From: Aeropyrum sp.
GTDB lineage: Archaea; Thermoproteota; Thermoprotei_A; Sulfolobales; Acidilobaceae
Assembly (NCBI GenBank): GCA_015523465.1
Contig: WAKF01000073.1
Location: 1-64,000 of the forward strand
DNA length: 64,000 bases
Direction: 5' to 3'
Shown here: in pieces, positions 1 through 9,324 of the stretch
How the letters are laid out: the number at the start of each line of letters is the position of its first letter
How positions within the stretch are numbered: position 1 is the stretch's first letter
The notes under the pieces: generated by a model
What the model was told of the DNA's origin: nothing
Database searches by the model: none
Seen by the model: only the letters and a program-made list of their open reading frames with translations
Made by a program: the position numbers and the translations under genes

Positions 1-2
1 AT

Positions 3-890
3 GCGGGTCTCAGAAGCTTCGGGATGACAAGGCCTATAATGGTCTCAGTACTGGCTGGCTCTGTAGTCAACGCGGTCCTCGACCCAATACTTATCTTCGG
101 CTATGGACCCTTGCCGGCGATGGGGATTAAGGGAGCCGCTTACGCCAGCGTCGTTGCAGGCGGAGTCTCACTCCTAGCCCTCACCTACTACGCTCTAGCC
201 CTTCCCGGAGCCCCCTTCCCCCAGCTACCAGGGAGTCTCGCTTTCAAGGCAGCTAGAGTCGGATTTCCTAGTATGGTTGAGAGGCTCGTATTCGTGAGCG
301 GAAATCTCCTTTATCTCGGCGCTGTAGCCTACTGCGGGGAAGAGGCTCTAGCGGCTCACACGATAGGCGTGAGAGTCGAGTCCATAGCCTTCATGCCGCT
401 TTTCTCTATAGCAACGGCGGCGGGAGCCCTGGTATCCTGGGAGGTGGGGGCTGGGAGGATCTCCGAGTCCAAGACGTTAGCATGGGAGCTACTCAAATTC
501 TCTACGGCCTCGGGAGCAGTTATAGGCCTGCTACTTGCAATCCTTTCACCCGTGATACCACGCTTCTTCACGGAAGAGGCTGGCGTGGCGGGCCTAGCAA
601 CAGTATACCTTGTCATAGCTGGCTTGACAGAGCCTATGCTAGCAGTAGCAATGTCTTCAAGCCAGATAATAAGGTCGGCAGGCGACACAAGAACCCCCAC
701 CATAGTAAACACGCTGGGCCTCTACACCTTCAGGGTACTCCCAGCCCTACTCCTAGTGAGGATGGCGCCGGAAGGGGCCTGCGCCATAGCAGCGTGGCTT
801 GCAATGGCACTTGACGTGACGGCGAGAGCCGCTATAATGGGCTTCATACAGCATCGCTACTATACGAGGCTGGCTAGGAAGCTAATTTAG
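3..890 (+). CDS. MATE-family multidrug/cation efflux protein, 5'-truncated by window edge
   Basis: Integral membrane antiporter of the MATE (NorM/DinF-like) family, which exports organic cations or drugs against Na+ or H+. The reading frame is open from base 3, before the first ATG at 24, and its GLRSFG lead-in fits the family, so the true start lies outside the window. About 295 residues are visible against a usual length near 450, so roughly the first third is missing. The segment SVVNAVLDPILIFG is the conserved MATE turn after an early helix. About eight hydrophobic helices follow, and the frame ends in a basic tail. The family is clear; the substrate cannot be read from sequence. Confidence 0.85.
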   Translation, partial: AGLRSFGMTRPIMVSVLAGSVVNAVLDPILIFGYGPLPAMGIKGAAYASVVAGGVSLLALTYYALALPGAPFPQLPGSLAFKAARVGFPSMVERLVFVSGNLLYLGAVAYCGEEALAAHTIGVRVESIAFMPLFSIATAAGALVSWEVGAGRISESKTLAWELLKFSTASGAVIGLLLAILSPVIPRFFTEEAGVAGLATVYLVIAGLTEPMLAVAMSSSQIIRSAGDTRTPTIVNTLGLYTFRVLPALLLVRMAPEGACAIAAWLAMALDVTARAAIMGFIQHRYYTRLARKLI

Positions 891-938
891 AAGCTGGAAA
901 GCCAGGTTAACAGTTAAGGGATGATGTAGTTTGCACGT

Positions 939-967
939 CCCCGAGCCCCGGCGGAGGGGCTATGGGG
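939..967. other. Strong GC-rich hairpin between convergent genes
   Basis: AGCCCC (944-949) pairs with GGGGCT (956-961) around a 6-nt loop. CCCC (939-942) then pairs with GGGG (964-967) across a small internal loop. It lies between the ends of the MATE and hisC genes. A C-box-like ATGATGT at 921 and a CTGA at 982 flank it, but internal C'/D' boxes are missing, so a C/D guide RNA is only weakly suggested. It could instead be a transcript-end structure. Confidence 0.35.
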
Positions 968-987
968 ATCCTCCACCGGGCCTGACC

Positions 988-1980
988 TCACCCTAGGACC
1001 TCCCTGGCAGCTTCTAGGAACGCCTCGTTATCGCTTTCGGAGCCTACAGTCACCCTGGCATAGTTGTCTCCGAGCATTGTCTTCCTGACTATTATACCCT
1101 TTTTGGCTAGCTTCTCAGTGGCATTGGCCACCTTAAAATCGACTAGTATGAAGTTAGCATGGCTATTATAGGCCTTAGCGCCCATAGAGTTTAGCCTCTC
1201 CCGGAGGACTTCCCTCCACCTTCTTACATGGGCTACGACCCTCGATACGTAGTCTAGCCTCCGGAGAGCTTCTAGGGCGGCTGCAATGCCTGGCTTCGAT
1301 GTTGGGAAAGGCGTTAGCCTTCTAAGCTTGGAAGCTACTTCCTTCGGGGCTATAGTATATCCCACTCTCAACCCTGCCATTGAGAACGCCTTGCTTAGGG
1401 TCCTCACCACGACTAGGTTGTCATAGGATTCTGCTAGGCTAGCAACCGTTACCCCGGAGAACTCGTAGTAGGCCTCATCTGCTATAACGAGACCTCGAGC
1501 CTCTTCAGCTAGCTCAGCGACCCTCCTAGGGGAGATTAGCAGGCTACCCGTAGGGTTATTGGGTAAATCAATGAAGATTATGCTAGCATCTCTAGCCAGG
1601 CTGAAGAGAGCGTCTTCATCTAGAACCCACCAGTCGCCTGAAGGCCTCATAGGTACACGCTTCACATTGAATCCCGCTTCTTCGGCTAGAGCCTCGTACA
1701 TAGTAAAGCTGTATTCAGGGTAAACAGACCTCCTCTCCTTAATGGGAGAGGTGATGAGAGCTAGCAACGCTAGGAGGCTGTCACCACCGCACCCTACAAC
1801 CACCCGCTCTCTGGGGACTCCAGCGTAGCTTGCTAATTCCTCCTCGAGAAGTCTTACAAGCTCCTTTCCAGGATATCTATTAACGTCCTGTAAGGCCTGC
1901 TTAGCAGCCTCCACAACTTCAGGGGGAGGTGGAAATGGTGACTCGTTGAGGTCAAGCCTCACAACACTCCCGCCCAACAC
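988..1980 (-). CDS. hisC: Histidinol-phosphate aminotransferase (HisC-like, fold type I PLP enzyme)
   Basis: Transfers an amino group from glutamate to imidazole-acetol phosphate in histidine synthesis. The N-terminus LDLNESPFPPPPEVV is the HisC 'N-E-N/S-P' substrate loop. The PLP-binding lysine lies in RTLSKAFSMAGLRVGY (around residue 193). NNPTG (around 143) and ADEAYYEF (around 167) are the other cofactor contacts. At 330 aa it is slightly short for HisC (about 350). It starts with GTG. No other his genes are visible nearby, so a related role such as aromatic or cobamide-type aminotransferase cannot be excluded. Confidence 0.8.
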   Translation of the reverse strand: MLGGSVVRLDLNESPFPPPPEVVEAAKQALQDVNRYPGKELVRLLEEELASYAGVPRERVVVGCGGDSLLALLALITSPIKERRSVYPEYSFTMYEALAEEAGFNVKRVPMRPSGDWWVLDEDALFSLARDASIIFIDLPNNPTGSLLISPRRVAELAEEARGLVIADEAYYEFSGVTVASLAESYDNLVVVRTLSKAFSMAGLRVGYTIAPKEVASKLRRLTPFPTSKPGIAAALEALRRLDYVSRVVAHVRRWREVLRERLNSMGAKAYNSHANFILVDFKVANATEKLAKKGIIVRKTMLGDNYARVTVGSESDNEAFLEAAREVLG

Positions 1981-2109
1981 GTCAACACCCGCCGGAGTGG
2001 CTGGGCTCCTCGAGTCCTAATTTCGGTAAGTAGAGGATCATAGATGTACCACCACCCTCTTCTCAAAGGTAATAGGCGCCGTCATTGCGCTATAGGTTTG
2101 GGGTAGGCT

Positions 2110-3114
2110 TTGAGGTGGCATCTTACCCCTCTCATAGTGGTGGCGTTGTTAGCCTTTGACTTAGCTACATTAGCCTACTCGGTCCTGGAGGGCCCTTTCC
2201 CCATAACCGTCACCCTGGGCACGCCGATGGCTTATAAGAATATCTACATCCACGTCCCCATAGCACTCTCAACCTACATTCTCTTTGCTGGAGCGGCAGC
2301 CTCAGCCCTCCTATACATCTTGAGGGGGGGAGGGTACCTAGCTTATACTGACACCTTCATAGCGATCGGAATAATATATGCAGCAGCTACCCTTGCAACG
2401 GGCATTGCATGGGCAAGCGAGTCCTGGGGCGCTCCCTGGAACTGGGATCCGAAGCAGACTGCAGTGCTACTCCTAGCAATAGCCTACGCAGCCTACTTTC
2501 CCCTGAAAAGGAGCATAGCAGACCCTGATAGGAGGAGTAGGGTCGCGGCTGCATACGCCCTCGCAGCATTCTCGATGGTACCTATAAGCTATCTATCATC
2601 GAGAGTGCTAGAGAGCCTACACCCCACAACCGAGGCGGTAGCCGAGTTCACTCAGGGCGGGGCGGGAGGGGTGCTATTAATAGTTAGGATTGTTATAGTA
2701 GCCGCCCTAACCCTTACAATAGCTATAGCTGCAGCTCGCGGATCACTGAGGCTAAGCACTGGGATACCGCTACTCTACCTAGCAATATCGATCACCGCCG
2801 CCATAGCCTTGTTCTGGGGGAGCGTGGGCGGGGGTGAGAGGGTCTTAACAGCGGAGGTCGACAGCGGGGGGAGGATAGTCTCAATAACCCTGGCTTCAGG
2901 GGATAAGATCGTTTTCAACGAGCCCGTTGAGAACCCGATTAACCCGCCACTCACACCCGAGGGAGGGAGTAGTATAGTGAGCCACATAGTCCGGGTTGAG
3001 AATGGAAGCTTGAAGGTGTTATACCACTGGAGCACCCCATTCTCCTACCTAGCCCATACAATCATTATTAGCCTGTCGCTCGCCTACGGGATAAGGAGGG
3101 GTAGTAGGGCTTGA
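2110..3114 (+). CDS. ccmC: Cytochrome c maturation protein CcmC-like (heme handling, WWD family)
   Basis: Multi-pass membrane protein that presents heme to CcmE during c-type cytochrome assembly. Signatures are NIYIHVPIALSTY (the conserved CcmC histidine after TM1) and the tryptophan-rich WGAPWNWDPKQT (around residue 110), the 'WWD' heme-binding loop on the outer face. At 334 aa it is longer than bacterial CcmC (about 240). The extra length is mostly a polar segment (around 240-310) between the last two helices. It starts with TTG after a GGGGTAGG-like ribosome site and overlaps ccmE by 4 bp, so the two are co-translated. CcsA is the alternative name for the fold; pairing with ccmE supports CcmC. 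Confidence 0.82.
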   Translation: MRWHLTPLIVVALLAFDLATLAYSVLEGPFPITVTLGTPMAYKNIYIHVPIALSTYILFAGAAASALLYILRGGGYLAYTDTFIAIGIIYAAATLATGIAWASESWGAPWNWDPKQTAVLLLAIAYAAYFPLKRSIADPDRRSRVAAAYALAAFSMVPISYLSSRVLESLHPTTEAVAEFTQGGAGGVLLIVRIVIVAALTLTIAIAAARGSLRLSTGIPLLYLAISITAAIALFWGSVGGGERVLTAEVDSGGRIVSITLASGDKIVFNEPVENPINPPLTPEGGSSIVSHIVRVENGSLKVLYHWSTPFSYLAHTIIISLSLAYGIRRGSRA

Positions 3115-3629
3115 GGACCCTACTCCTAGCATTATCACTAGCAGCAGTTATAGGGCTTATAGGGGTAGCGGCTCTAGCAGCTTCAAGGTATAACGACGTC
3201 TCTAGCCTTGCAGGCCTTGAAGCAGCTACTAGAGTCACAGTATCCGGCGAAATCGTGAACTTGGGTAGTGGAGACATGATAATGTACTATGATGGGGAGG
3301 TTTTTGAGGTTGATGCGAGGGGCTACTACGCCATAGCCCGTAACCCTGAGTCGGGTAGGTCCTATGTAGTCTTCCTGCTAAGAGGCAATGACGGCTTCAC
3401 AATTGCAGCACTCTACCCTGCAGAGGCCTTTATAGCGAGGTACGGCTCCAACCCTATCTTTGAACAGACTGTAGTCGTAGACGGCATCTTCAAGCCCAGC
3501 GTTAAAATAGTACTTGGAGAGCCGGGATCTGGAGGCTTTGAGAAGCTCTATGAAGTACCCGTGCTTGAGGTGAATGCAATACTAAAGGGATGCCATGCCA
3601 GCTACAGTCAAGTTCAAGCTACAGCCTAG
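3111..3629 (+). CDS. ccmE: Heme chaperone CcmE, archaeal CXXXY variant
   Basis: Periplasm-side OB-fold heme chaperone anchored by one N-terminal helix (residues 2-24). The C-terminal part (VVVDGIFKPS, then VPVLEVNAILKGCHASY) matches the CcmE end, where bacteria carry HXXXY. Here the motif reads C-H-A-S-Y, i.e. CXXXY, so a cysteine takes the place of the heme-binding histidine. That is the hallmark described for archaeal and Desulfovibrio 'System I*' CcmE. Length is 172 aa, close to the family. It begins inside the ccmC stop region. The rest of the maturation set (ccmF, ccmB, ccmA) sits about 17 kb downstream. Confidence 0.85.
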   Translation: MRTLLLALSLAAVIGLIGVAALAASRYNDVSSLAGLEAATRVTVSGEIVNLGSGDMIMYYDGEVFEVDARGYYAIARNPESGRSYVVFLLRGNDGFTIAALYPAEAFIARYGSNPIFEQTVVVDGIFKPSVKIVLGEPGSGGFEKLYEVPVLEVNAILKGCHASYSQVQATA

Positions 3630-4451
3630 CTATGTGTCATGTAAGGGTACAAGCGCCTCTATATCAAAGTTCACGTGCCTCTCGAGCAAGGATATCCTGT
3701 GAGCCTTATAGACTTTTAGCTCGACCCTAAAACACTCTAGAGCCCATAATAACCTCCCTGAGGCCCAGCTATTCAAGGCTTCCAGGAAGACCCCTTGGAC
3801 TCCAAGGACCTCCGTAGCACCTTTATGCCCTGGGGGAGGCCTAGGCTCCTTCAGCTCTCTCCTAGTATTCACGCTATAGAAAGTCAGCGGGTCGCCGAGA
3901 AGGTTGACGCCGACTGCAGCGAAACCTGGGTAGGATGCTCTCAGGGCGTCTGTGGCTCTCCATCCCCAGGGCCTATTAATGCAGGTATGAACTACAAGCG
4001 CGAATGACCCTCTCGGGGCCGCAGTGATTAGGGGGTTCACGCTGCCATCTCCGTATAGGGGCGTCACGAGCAGGCGCCTCTCAAACGACTCTCTTATTAG
4101 AGATTCCACCGAGGCTGCGTCAAGCCAGGGTGCATCCCCTGGAGCTACCACTACATGCTCATACCCGGCTAGCGAGTGGATGGCTGAAAGGGCTCTAAGA
4201 GGTCCGGGACAAGGTAATGGGGGGTCTAGCAGCACGCCGCAGACTCCACATCTGGATGCAAGACTTTCGGCTATATGAAGCCTTTCGAGAGGGGCGGCGA
4301 AGACTACACGGGATACACCTCCTCCCTTAAGGGCTTTAGCGACCCTTAGGCCCATAGGTACTCCTTCAACTGCGTAGAGAGGCTTGGGCTCGCCGAAACG
4401 CCTAGACTCTCCCCCCACAAGTACTATGCCTAAAATAGTATTGAGGCCCAT
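3630..4451 (-). CDS. mobA: MobA-like molybdopterin nucleotidyltransferase
   Basis: Nucleotidyltransferase of the MobA/MocA fold that would attach a nucleotide to molybdopterin, as needed by tungsten or molybdenum enzymes such as the aldehyde oxidoreductase encoded around 25 kb. The signature loop LVGGESRRFGEPKPL (residues 11-25) is the NTP-binding LxGGxSxRxGxxK motif with its lysine intact. VVVAPGDAPWLD (around residue 100) carries the Mg-binding aspartate. At 273 aa it is longer than MobA (about 195); the extra C-terminal 80 residues are of unknown role. ATG start. It ends immediately against the convergent ccmE stop. The alternative is a generic NTP transferase. Confidence 0.75.
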   Translation of the reverse strand: MGLNTILGIVLVGGESRRFGEPKPLYAVEGVPMGLRVAKALKGGGVSRVVFAAPLERLHIAESLASRCGVCGVLLDPPLPCPGPLRALSAIHSLAGYEHVVVAPGDAPWLDAASVESLIRESFERRLLVTPLYGDGSVNPLITAAPRGSFALVVHTCINRPWGWRATDALRASYPGFAAVGVNLLGDPLTFYSVNTRRELKEPRPPPGHKGATEVLGVQGVFLEALNSWASGRLLWALECFRVELKVYKAHRISLLERHVNFDIEALVPLHDT

Positions 4452-4674
4452 CCTGTTTTGCCCGGAGACCGGGTGGGCGTGACAAGAAAATTAATTGTGA
4501 ATGTCAATACTCCCCAGCAGACTTTAAATACATGAAGTTGCTACTGTCTAAATAGCCTCTAGCACATAAATAACTTTCAATTCTCTCCTTGATAGGGGTA
4601 TTTAAACCTTATTCGAGACTAATAACGTGTGTTAAACATCCTTTTTCTAAACGGGATGGGGCGTCACTGTAAGA

Positions 4675-4690
4675 ACCCTTTTTAAGTTTA
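4675..4690 (+). promoter_or_regulatory. TATA-like box for a leaderless GDPD transcript
   Basis: The T-rich element CCTTTTTTAAGTTTA lies about 20-28 bp upstream of the GTG start at 4703, the spacing of an archaeal TATA box to a transcription start. No ribosome-binding site precedes the GTG, which fits a leaderless mRNA. Confidence 0.45.
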
Positions 4691-4702
4691 ACCCGTTAGC
4701 GG

Positions 4703-5440
4703 GTGCCTATTCCCGTGGAATACTCTGAGGGCTCTGGAGAGCCTAGGCTCTACGGGCACAGGGCTCACCTCCGTAGGGTGGCCCTCGCCTATAGGAGAGC
4801 CGGTCTCGACGCTGTCGAAGTTGACGTGAGGGTTAGTGGTGGTAGGCTTGTAGCTCTTCATGGTAGGCCTCCCACAGAGAAGCCTAGTAGGGCTGAGAAG
4901 GTCCTGGGGCTCATAGACTACGTACTCTTCTACGGAGATCCGCTACTAAAGCCTAGGAGCCTTGGGGAATGGCTTGAGGAGCTCTGGTCTATGGGGTTTA
5001 AGAGAGTGTTATTAGACCTTAAGAGCTATGTTGATCCTGACATGCTTTTAGATGTTGTTGAGAAGAGCTGGCATGGAACTTTAGAGTTCACGGGTGAAAA
5101 TCATAGGCTGCTCGCCGAGATTGCAGGTAGGTGTGGTAGGGCGCGGGTCTATCCAACACTAACTATAATCCCTGCAGACCCCCAGGCGGTATTGAAGCCC
5201 GTAAAAGCTGTAGGGGCTAGTCTCAGAGTCGACCTTGCACTCCAGTCAGAAGTCGTTGAAGCCTTGAAGAAGGCTGGGTTCGAGGTGATGGTTTGGACCG
5301 TCAATGATAGGAGCATCTACCTCAAGCTGAAGGAGATGGGTGTCGACTCAGTAGTCACAGACCGGCCTGAAATCCTTAAGGGTAATAGTCTCAAGTGGGG
5401 TAGGAGGGCTAAGAAGACTGTGATGGCAGTTTACCGTTAA
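4703..5440 (+). CDS. Glycerophosphodiester phosphodiesterase family protein
   Basis: Hydrolyses glycerophosphodiesters to glycerol phosphate and an alcohol, a phospholipid-headgroup recycling step. The TIM-barrel markers are GHRAHLRR near the N-terminus (catalytic His), VEVDVRVSGG followed by ALHGR (metal and second His), and the C-terminal WTVNDRSIYLKLKEMGVD-SVVTDRPEIL, which is highly typical of GDPD enzymes. Length of 245 aa is normal. No signal peptide is seen, so it is probably cytosolic. GTG start, apparently leaderless. Substrate preference (archaeal ether lipids) is inference. Confidence 0.85.
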   Translation: MPIPVEYSEGSGEPRLYGHRAHLRRVALAYRRAGLDAVEVDVRVSGGRLVALHGRPPTEKPSRAEKVLGLIDYVLFYGDPLLKPRSLGEWLEELWSMGFKRVLLDLKSYVDPDMLLDVVEKSWHGTLEFTGENHRLLAEIAGRCGRARVYPTLTIIPADPQAVLKPVKAVGASLRVDLALQSEVVEALKKAGFEVMVWTVNDRSIYLKLKEMGVDSVVTDRPEILKGNSLKWGRRAKKTVMAVYR

Positions 5441-5515
5441 GCACATGCATCGTCTTCTAACTATTCCAACCTTAAGGCTATTCTTTCCCTACGTTCTTTC
5501 CTCGGGTGACTTGTA

Positions 5516-6205
5516 TTGTCTTGTAGCCTAGGAGACAGCAGGCCCTGGCAAAGCCTCGAAAATGTCAAAGTCGTGGTGATACCGTCGGGTAGCTGGGAGC
5601 AGCACGGGCCGAGCCTACCCCTCTACACTGACACGCTCATAGCATGTAGGGTTGCGGAGGAGCTAGCAAGGAAGCTAGACGCAGTCTTACTACCCCCTCT
5701 AGCATATGGAGTGAGCCACGAGCACATGGACTTCCCCCTAACAGTCACTCTAAGCCCAGAAACTTATTGCAGGGTCATCACGGAGGTCCTGGAGAGCCTT
5801 GAGAAGCACGGGGTTAAGCTTGCAGTAATAGTCAATGGTCATGGCGGTAATAGGGCCGCTCTGGAAGCCTGCGTAGCAAGGTGGAACTACACGCGGAGGC
5901 TGAAAGCCCTGGCTTTATGGCCCTGGAGAGCCGTTGAAGAGCTGCTCGAAGACGAGGTCCACGCTGGTAGAGGGGAGGCTAGCCTGGTAGCCTACCTTCA
6001 AGGGGGAGAGTATAAGGGTGAGGGCAGGCTATGCCACCCACTCTACCCCCTCCGCAGGACCTCAGAGTGCTCTGAGACTGGTAGCATATACCCTGGCTTA
6101 TGGGAGTCCGACAGGGAGCTGGGAGAGAGGTTATTCAAAGCTATGGTAGAGGCGGTGCTAGAGGAAACCCTTAGAGCTGGTAGAGCCTTAGGAGTGCTAG
6201 ACTAG
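5516..6205 (+). CDS. Creatininase-family amidohydrolase
   Basis: Metal-dependent amidohydrolase of the creatininase/MftE/ArfB family. Metal ligands are visible: GSWEQHGPSLPLYTD (EQHG around residue 29 and the Asp of YTD), SHEHMDFP (around 70) and VNGHGGNR (around 118). Length of 229 aa is typical. In archaea the family includes ArfB, which acts on a formylamino-pyrimidine in riboflavin and F420 synthesis, but the member-specific substrate cannot be told here. TTG start without a clear ribosome site. It converges on pyrI with a 9-bp overlap. Confidence 0.82.
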   Translation: MSCSLGDSRPWQSLENVKVVVIPSGSWEQHGPSLPLYTDTLIACRVAEELARKLDAVLLPPLAYGVSHEHMDFPLTVTLSPETYCRVITEVLESLEKHGVKLAVIVNGHGGNRAALEACVARWNYTRRLKALALWPWRAVEELLEDEVHAGRGEASLVAYLQGGEYKGEGRLCHPLYPLRRTSECSETGSIYPGLWESDRELGERLFKAMVEAVLEETLRAGRALGVLD

Positions 6206-6691
6206 AATGTAACCCTCGATTTCATCTTGCCCTATTGTGGAGCCACAGTAGACGCAACGGTACTTGAGCGGCTCCTTAGAGACTAGGCGCATTCTAGGCT
6301 TTACTGGCTCTCTCTCCTTCCTGGTAATGCACGTGGGGTTAGGGCATCTCAGCAAACCCTCAGCAACCTCGGGCGGCTTCACCTTCCACTTCTCAGCGAC
6401 TACTCCCCCCCTGATTATGTTCACGGTAGAGGAGGGGGCTACTAGGGCTAGCGCAGCAGCCTCTTCCCGGGATATGTGGTGGCCTTCAACCTTCACTATG
6501 TCTTTCCTACCCATCTTCCTACTCTCAGCGTTGAAGACCACAGCAACCCTGTAGCCGTCGGGCTTGGGAGGCCATAGGCGTAGGACCTTAAGCACCGCTA
6601 TAGCCTTACCCGGGGGTATATGGTCTACTACAGTCCCCTCAACGATCTTCCTTACAAGGAGCCCCTCCCCGCAGGCCTCGCTCAACTCCAC
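6197..6691 (-). CDS. pyrI: Aspartate carbamoyltransferase regulatory chain
   Basis: Allosteric subunit of aspartate transcarbamoylase (pyrimidine synthesis). The N-terminal domain has the effector-binding fold ([18 protein letters not shown]). The C-terminal zinc domain shows [11 protein letters not shown] and YRCVYCGS (C-N-x-x-C ... C-x-x-C), which holds the catalytic chain. Length of 164 aa is normal. Its start overlaps the end of pyrB by 10 bp, so the two subunits are translated together. Confidence 0.96.
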   Translation of the reverse strand: MELSEACGEGLLVRKIVEGTVVDHIPPGKAIAVLKVLRLWPPKPDGYRVAVVFNAESRKMGRKDIVKVEGHHISREEAAALALVAPSSTVNIIRGGVVAEKWKVKPPEVAEGLLRCPNPTCITRKEREPVKPRMRLVSKEPLKYRCVYCGSTIGQDEIEGYILV

Positions 6692-7617
6692 ACTCCATCA
6701 CCCCCTAGTACTCCAGCTAGAAGCGCCATTCTCAGAGGCACCCCGAGCCTCGCCTGGATGAAGTATGCTTGGAAGGGGCTTTCGTCAACCCTAGGGTCTA
6801 TCTCGTCCACCTTGGGTAGGGGGTGTAGGACCTTCAGCCCTTTCTTAGCACGGCCTTCTAGCATATCGAGGGTCACCCTGTAGCTACCCCGTACCCTCTC
6901 GTACTCACTGGGGTCGGGGAACCTCTCCCTCTGTATCCTAGTCACATATAGCACGTCGAGCTCGGCCAGCACTTCCATTAGGCCGGCCTCCTTGAACCTG
7001 AGGCCCCGGACCGAAAGCTCCTCCAGGACCTCCTCCCTGGGCCTGAGCTGCGGGGGGCTTATCAGGTACACCATCTTGGGCTTGAAGAGGGTGAGGCCTA
7101 AAAGGAAGCTCGAGGCAGCCCTACCATAGCGCAGGTCCCCCAGCACTCCTATCGTGAGCCCATCCACTCCCCCAAACAGCTTAGTTATAGTGTAGAGGTC
7201 TATCATAGCCTGTGTGGGGTGGTGCTGCCTTCCATCGCCGCCATTAATGACGGGGGCCTCGGCGATCTCGGCGGCGTAGAGCGCGGCCCCCTCAAACCTA
7301 TGCCTAATGACTATGGCGTCAGAGTAGGCGTCAAGCATCCTAATAGTGTCAGCGAGGTTCTCCCCCTTAGCAACGCTAATAGCCTCCTCACCCGTCACAA
7401 CCAGCGTATCCCCCCCAAGCCTCTTCACAGCGGACTCAAAGCTCATCCTAGTCCTCGTAGAGGGCTCGAAGAAAGCCAACGCTACTAGCCGGCCCCGGAG
7501 GGGTCTATATTCGATGAGCTTCCAAGCACTGTCAGCCGCCTCGAAGAGACCCTCAAGCTCTCCGCGAGTAAAGTCTAGGATAGAGATAACGTCGCGCCCC
7601 CGAAGAGACTCCAGCAC
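6682..7617 (-). CDS. pyrB: Aspartate carbamoyltransferase catalytic chain
   Basis: Condenses carbamoyl phosphate with aspartate to carbamoyl-aspartate, the first committed step of pyrimidine synthesis. The carbamoyl phosphate loop [14 protein letters not shown] (around residue 50), HRFEGA, and the HPTQAMIDL (around 131) motif are intact. [10 protein letters not shown] near the C-terminus binds aspartate. Length of 311 aa matches the family. It is followed directly by pyrI in an overlapping operon. Confidence 0.96.
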   Translation of the reverse strand: MLESLRGRDVISILDFTRGELEGLFEAADSAWKLIEYRPLRGRLVALAFFEPSTRTRMSFESAVKRLGGDTLVVTGEEAISVAKGENLADTIRMLDAYSDAIVIRHRFEGAALYAAEIAEAPVINGGDGRQHHPTQAMIDLYTITKLFGGVDGLTIGVLGDLRYGRAASSFLLGLTLFKPKMVYLISPPQLRPREEVLEELSVRGLRFKEAGLMEVLAELDVLYVTRIQRERFPDPSEYERVRGSYRVTLDMLEGRAKKGLKVLHPLPKVDEIDPRVDESPFQAYFIQARLGVPLRMALLAGVLGGDGVWS

Positions 7618-7680
7618 CCGAAACCCGCCCCTAGAATGAGCGCTCCACAGGGTAAAAGGGAGAGGGTACCCCTGCAGGTC

Positions 7681-9324
7681 CTAAGGTTCCTCCACGAAGA
7701 TAGATTCTGCAGTATCCTTCATTAGGTTTTGAGCGGCTTCTCGTACTCTATCTAGTAGGCAGGGGTCATAATAGATTTTAAGTGATGTTTTGGGGTCGGT
7801 GCTGCATTCTGACTCGACCGTTATAGCCCTCGCCGTGAGGCCCGCATGGGCAGCGAAAACTCTTCGGTCAATCCCGCCGTCTAGGCTTTCACGCTTGGCA
7901 TGTAAGTCCTCGGCTCTACTGCATACTTTATGAGCCTCTGCGGAAAGCATGTAATCCCTCGCAACCCTCTCATCCTTAATAGCTCGTATGAAATTTGCGA
8001 TCTCGTTCTCCACGATGGCTTTTGAAGGGCCTGCAAGCATCCCTTTTGATATATCCTCTAGAGCCTTTAGGCTAGCCACAACAACCCTCTTCTCCTTCCG
8101 ACTACAAGGCAGCCTTGAAGCTCTCGTGGCGACTTTTACTCCTTTAAACATGAGTGCGTGGCGCGAGTAGAGAGTAAGGGCTGCTAGCGCTGCAAGCTTC
8201 TTCAAGTGTCCATAGCTCAAAGCTGCAACATGCTCGATCTCAACCTTAGACTCGCCATCCAGACCCTTTCGGACTTTCACTAACGGCAGTGCGTCGAGTA
8301 GCATGGAGGGGTAGCCCTTAAGCTCCTCGCTGCTCAACCCGCCTTCCTTGGCAAACAACCAAGCCTGGGCTAGGAGTAGAGGGGCTCCTATGAGTACTGC
8401 TGCAGCGGCAGGCCACCCTGAATAGTTTAAGATCCTCAGCTTTCCCAAGCGCCTGTTAACCTCCCTTTTAACTCTCCCAGATATCTCTCTACTCTCTACT
8501 ATAACATCGTCTACCCTCAGCTTCTCATAAGGTCCTTCACGGCTTCTTTCGGCTAATGAAGCGTATACTAGCCTCGACGCAGCGGCCTTAGGCCTGATCC
8601 TCTCCCGGCGGACTATCCACACGTTAAGTTTTTCAACGCCTGCCACGTAAGGCTCACTATTATATATGGTAACTTCAACCTCTGCTCTGCTCGCTGCAGA
8701 ATATACTCGAGAGGCGAAGAGAGCAGCCCTGTAGAGGGAATAGCCAACGTAATTGATTCCATGAGTCAAGTCAACATGTAGCTCAGCCTTACCGCCCGAA
8801 AAGTGTTCTTGCATAAGCTTGATTAAGTGGAGGGCCTGGAAGGCCATAAGGTACTCCATAGGCTCGACACCCCTCTTCTCTAAGTCCCTGGAGAGCCTCC
8901 AGTATGCACGTCTAGCCTCCCCCGATATGGTAATGTACCTGTGTTCGCCGAAGCCAGGGAGTATCACTGCATCAACGTTTATACTCTCGAAACGGGAGAA
9001 CCAGTAGCTAATGCACATCCCCACGGAATACATAAATTCATGATACTTAGCAGGCTCTAGCTGATCTTCGTCTAGGTTCTCCAGAGGGTCTGGAAGACAC
9101 TTAGCACCCTCAACAGGCTCCCCTCGAGTAACCCTTGTATGAGCAGAGAGGGTGTCAAGTGCAAATACAACGACACGCGGTTTAATACCCTTATTAGAGA
9201 GTAGCTCGTATACTAGTCTAATACTTGTCCTAGACTTAATGTCAACTTTAGCCCAAGGGGCACTATACTCAACTTCTTGCCACCTAAAAGGAGCGCCAAT
9301 AGGGGCGACGAGAAGAACGCTCAA
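7681..9324 (-). CDS. csx1: Csx1-type CARF-HEPN CRISPR ancillary ribonuclease
   Basis: Predicted cyclic-oligoadenylate-activated RNase. The N-terminal CARF domain starts SVLLVAPIGAPFRWQEVEY, the family opening (A-P-x-G-x-P-x-x-W). VDLTHGINY (around residue 185) is the 'DxTHG' motif. A C-terminal HEPN domain has RRVFAAHAGL, i.e. R-x4-H, the RNase active site. I place the start at TTG 9324 because GAGGTGG, an excellent ribosome site, lies 7 bases upstream and the family motif begins there; an upstream GTG at 9345 would add seven residues. No cas genes or repeats are visible within the window. Length of 547 aa is on the long side of Csx1 (about 450). Confidence 0.8.
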   Translation of the reverse strand: MSVLLVAPIGAPFRWQEVEYSAPWAKVDIKSRTSIRLVYELLSNKGIKPRVVVFALDTLSAHTRVTRGEPVEGAKCLPDPLENLDEDQLEPAKYHEFMYSVGMCISYWFSRFESINVDAVILPGFGEHRYITISGEARRAYWRLSRDLEKRGVEPMEYLMAFQALHLIKLMQEHFSGGKAELHVDLTHGINYVGYSLYRAALFASRVYSAASRAEVEVTIYNSEPYVAGVEKLNVWIVRRERIRPKAAASRLVYASLAERSREGPYEKLRVDDVIVESREISGRVKREVNRRLGKLRILNYSGWPAAAAVLIGAPLLLAQAWLFAKEGGLSSEELKGYPSMLLDALPLVKVRKGLDGESKVEIEHVAALSYGHLKKLAALAALTLYSRHALMFKGVKVATRASRLPCSRKEKRVVVASLKALEDISKGMLAGPSKAIVENEIANFIRAIKDERVARDYMLSAEAHKVCSRAEDLHAKRESLDGGIDRRVFAAHAGLTARAITVESECSTDPKTSLKIYYDPCLLDRVREAAQNLMKDTAESIFVEEP

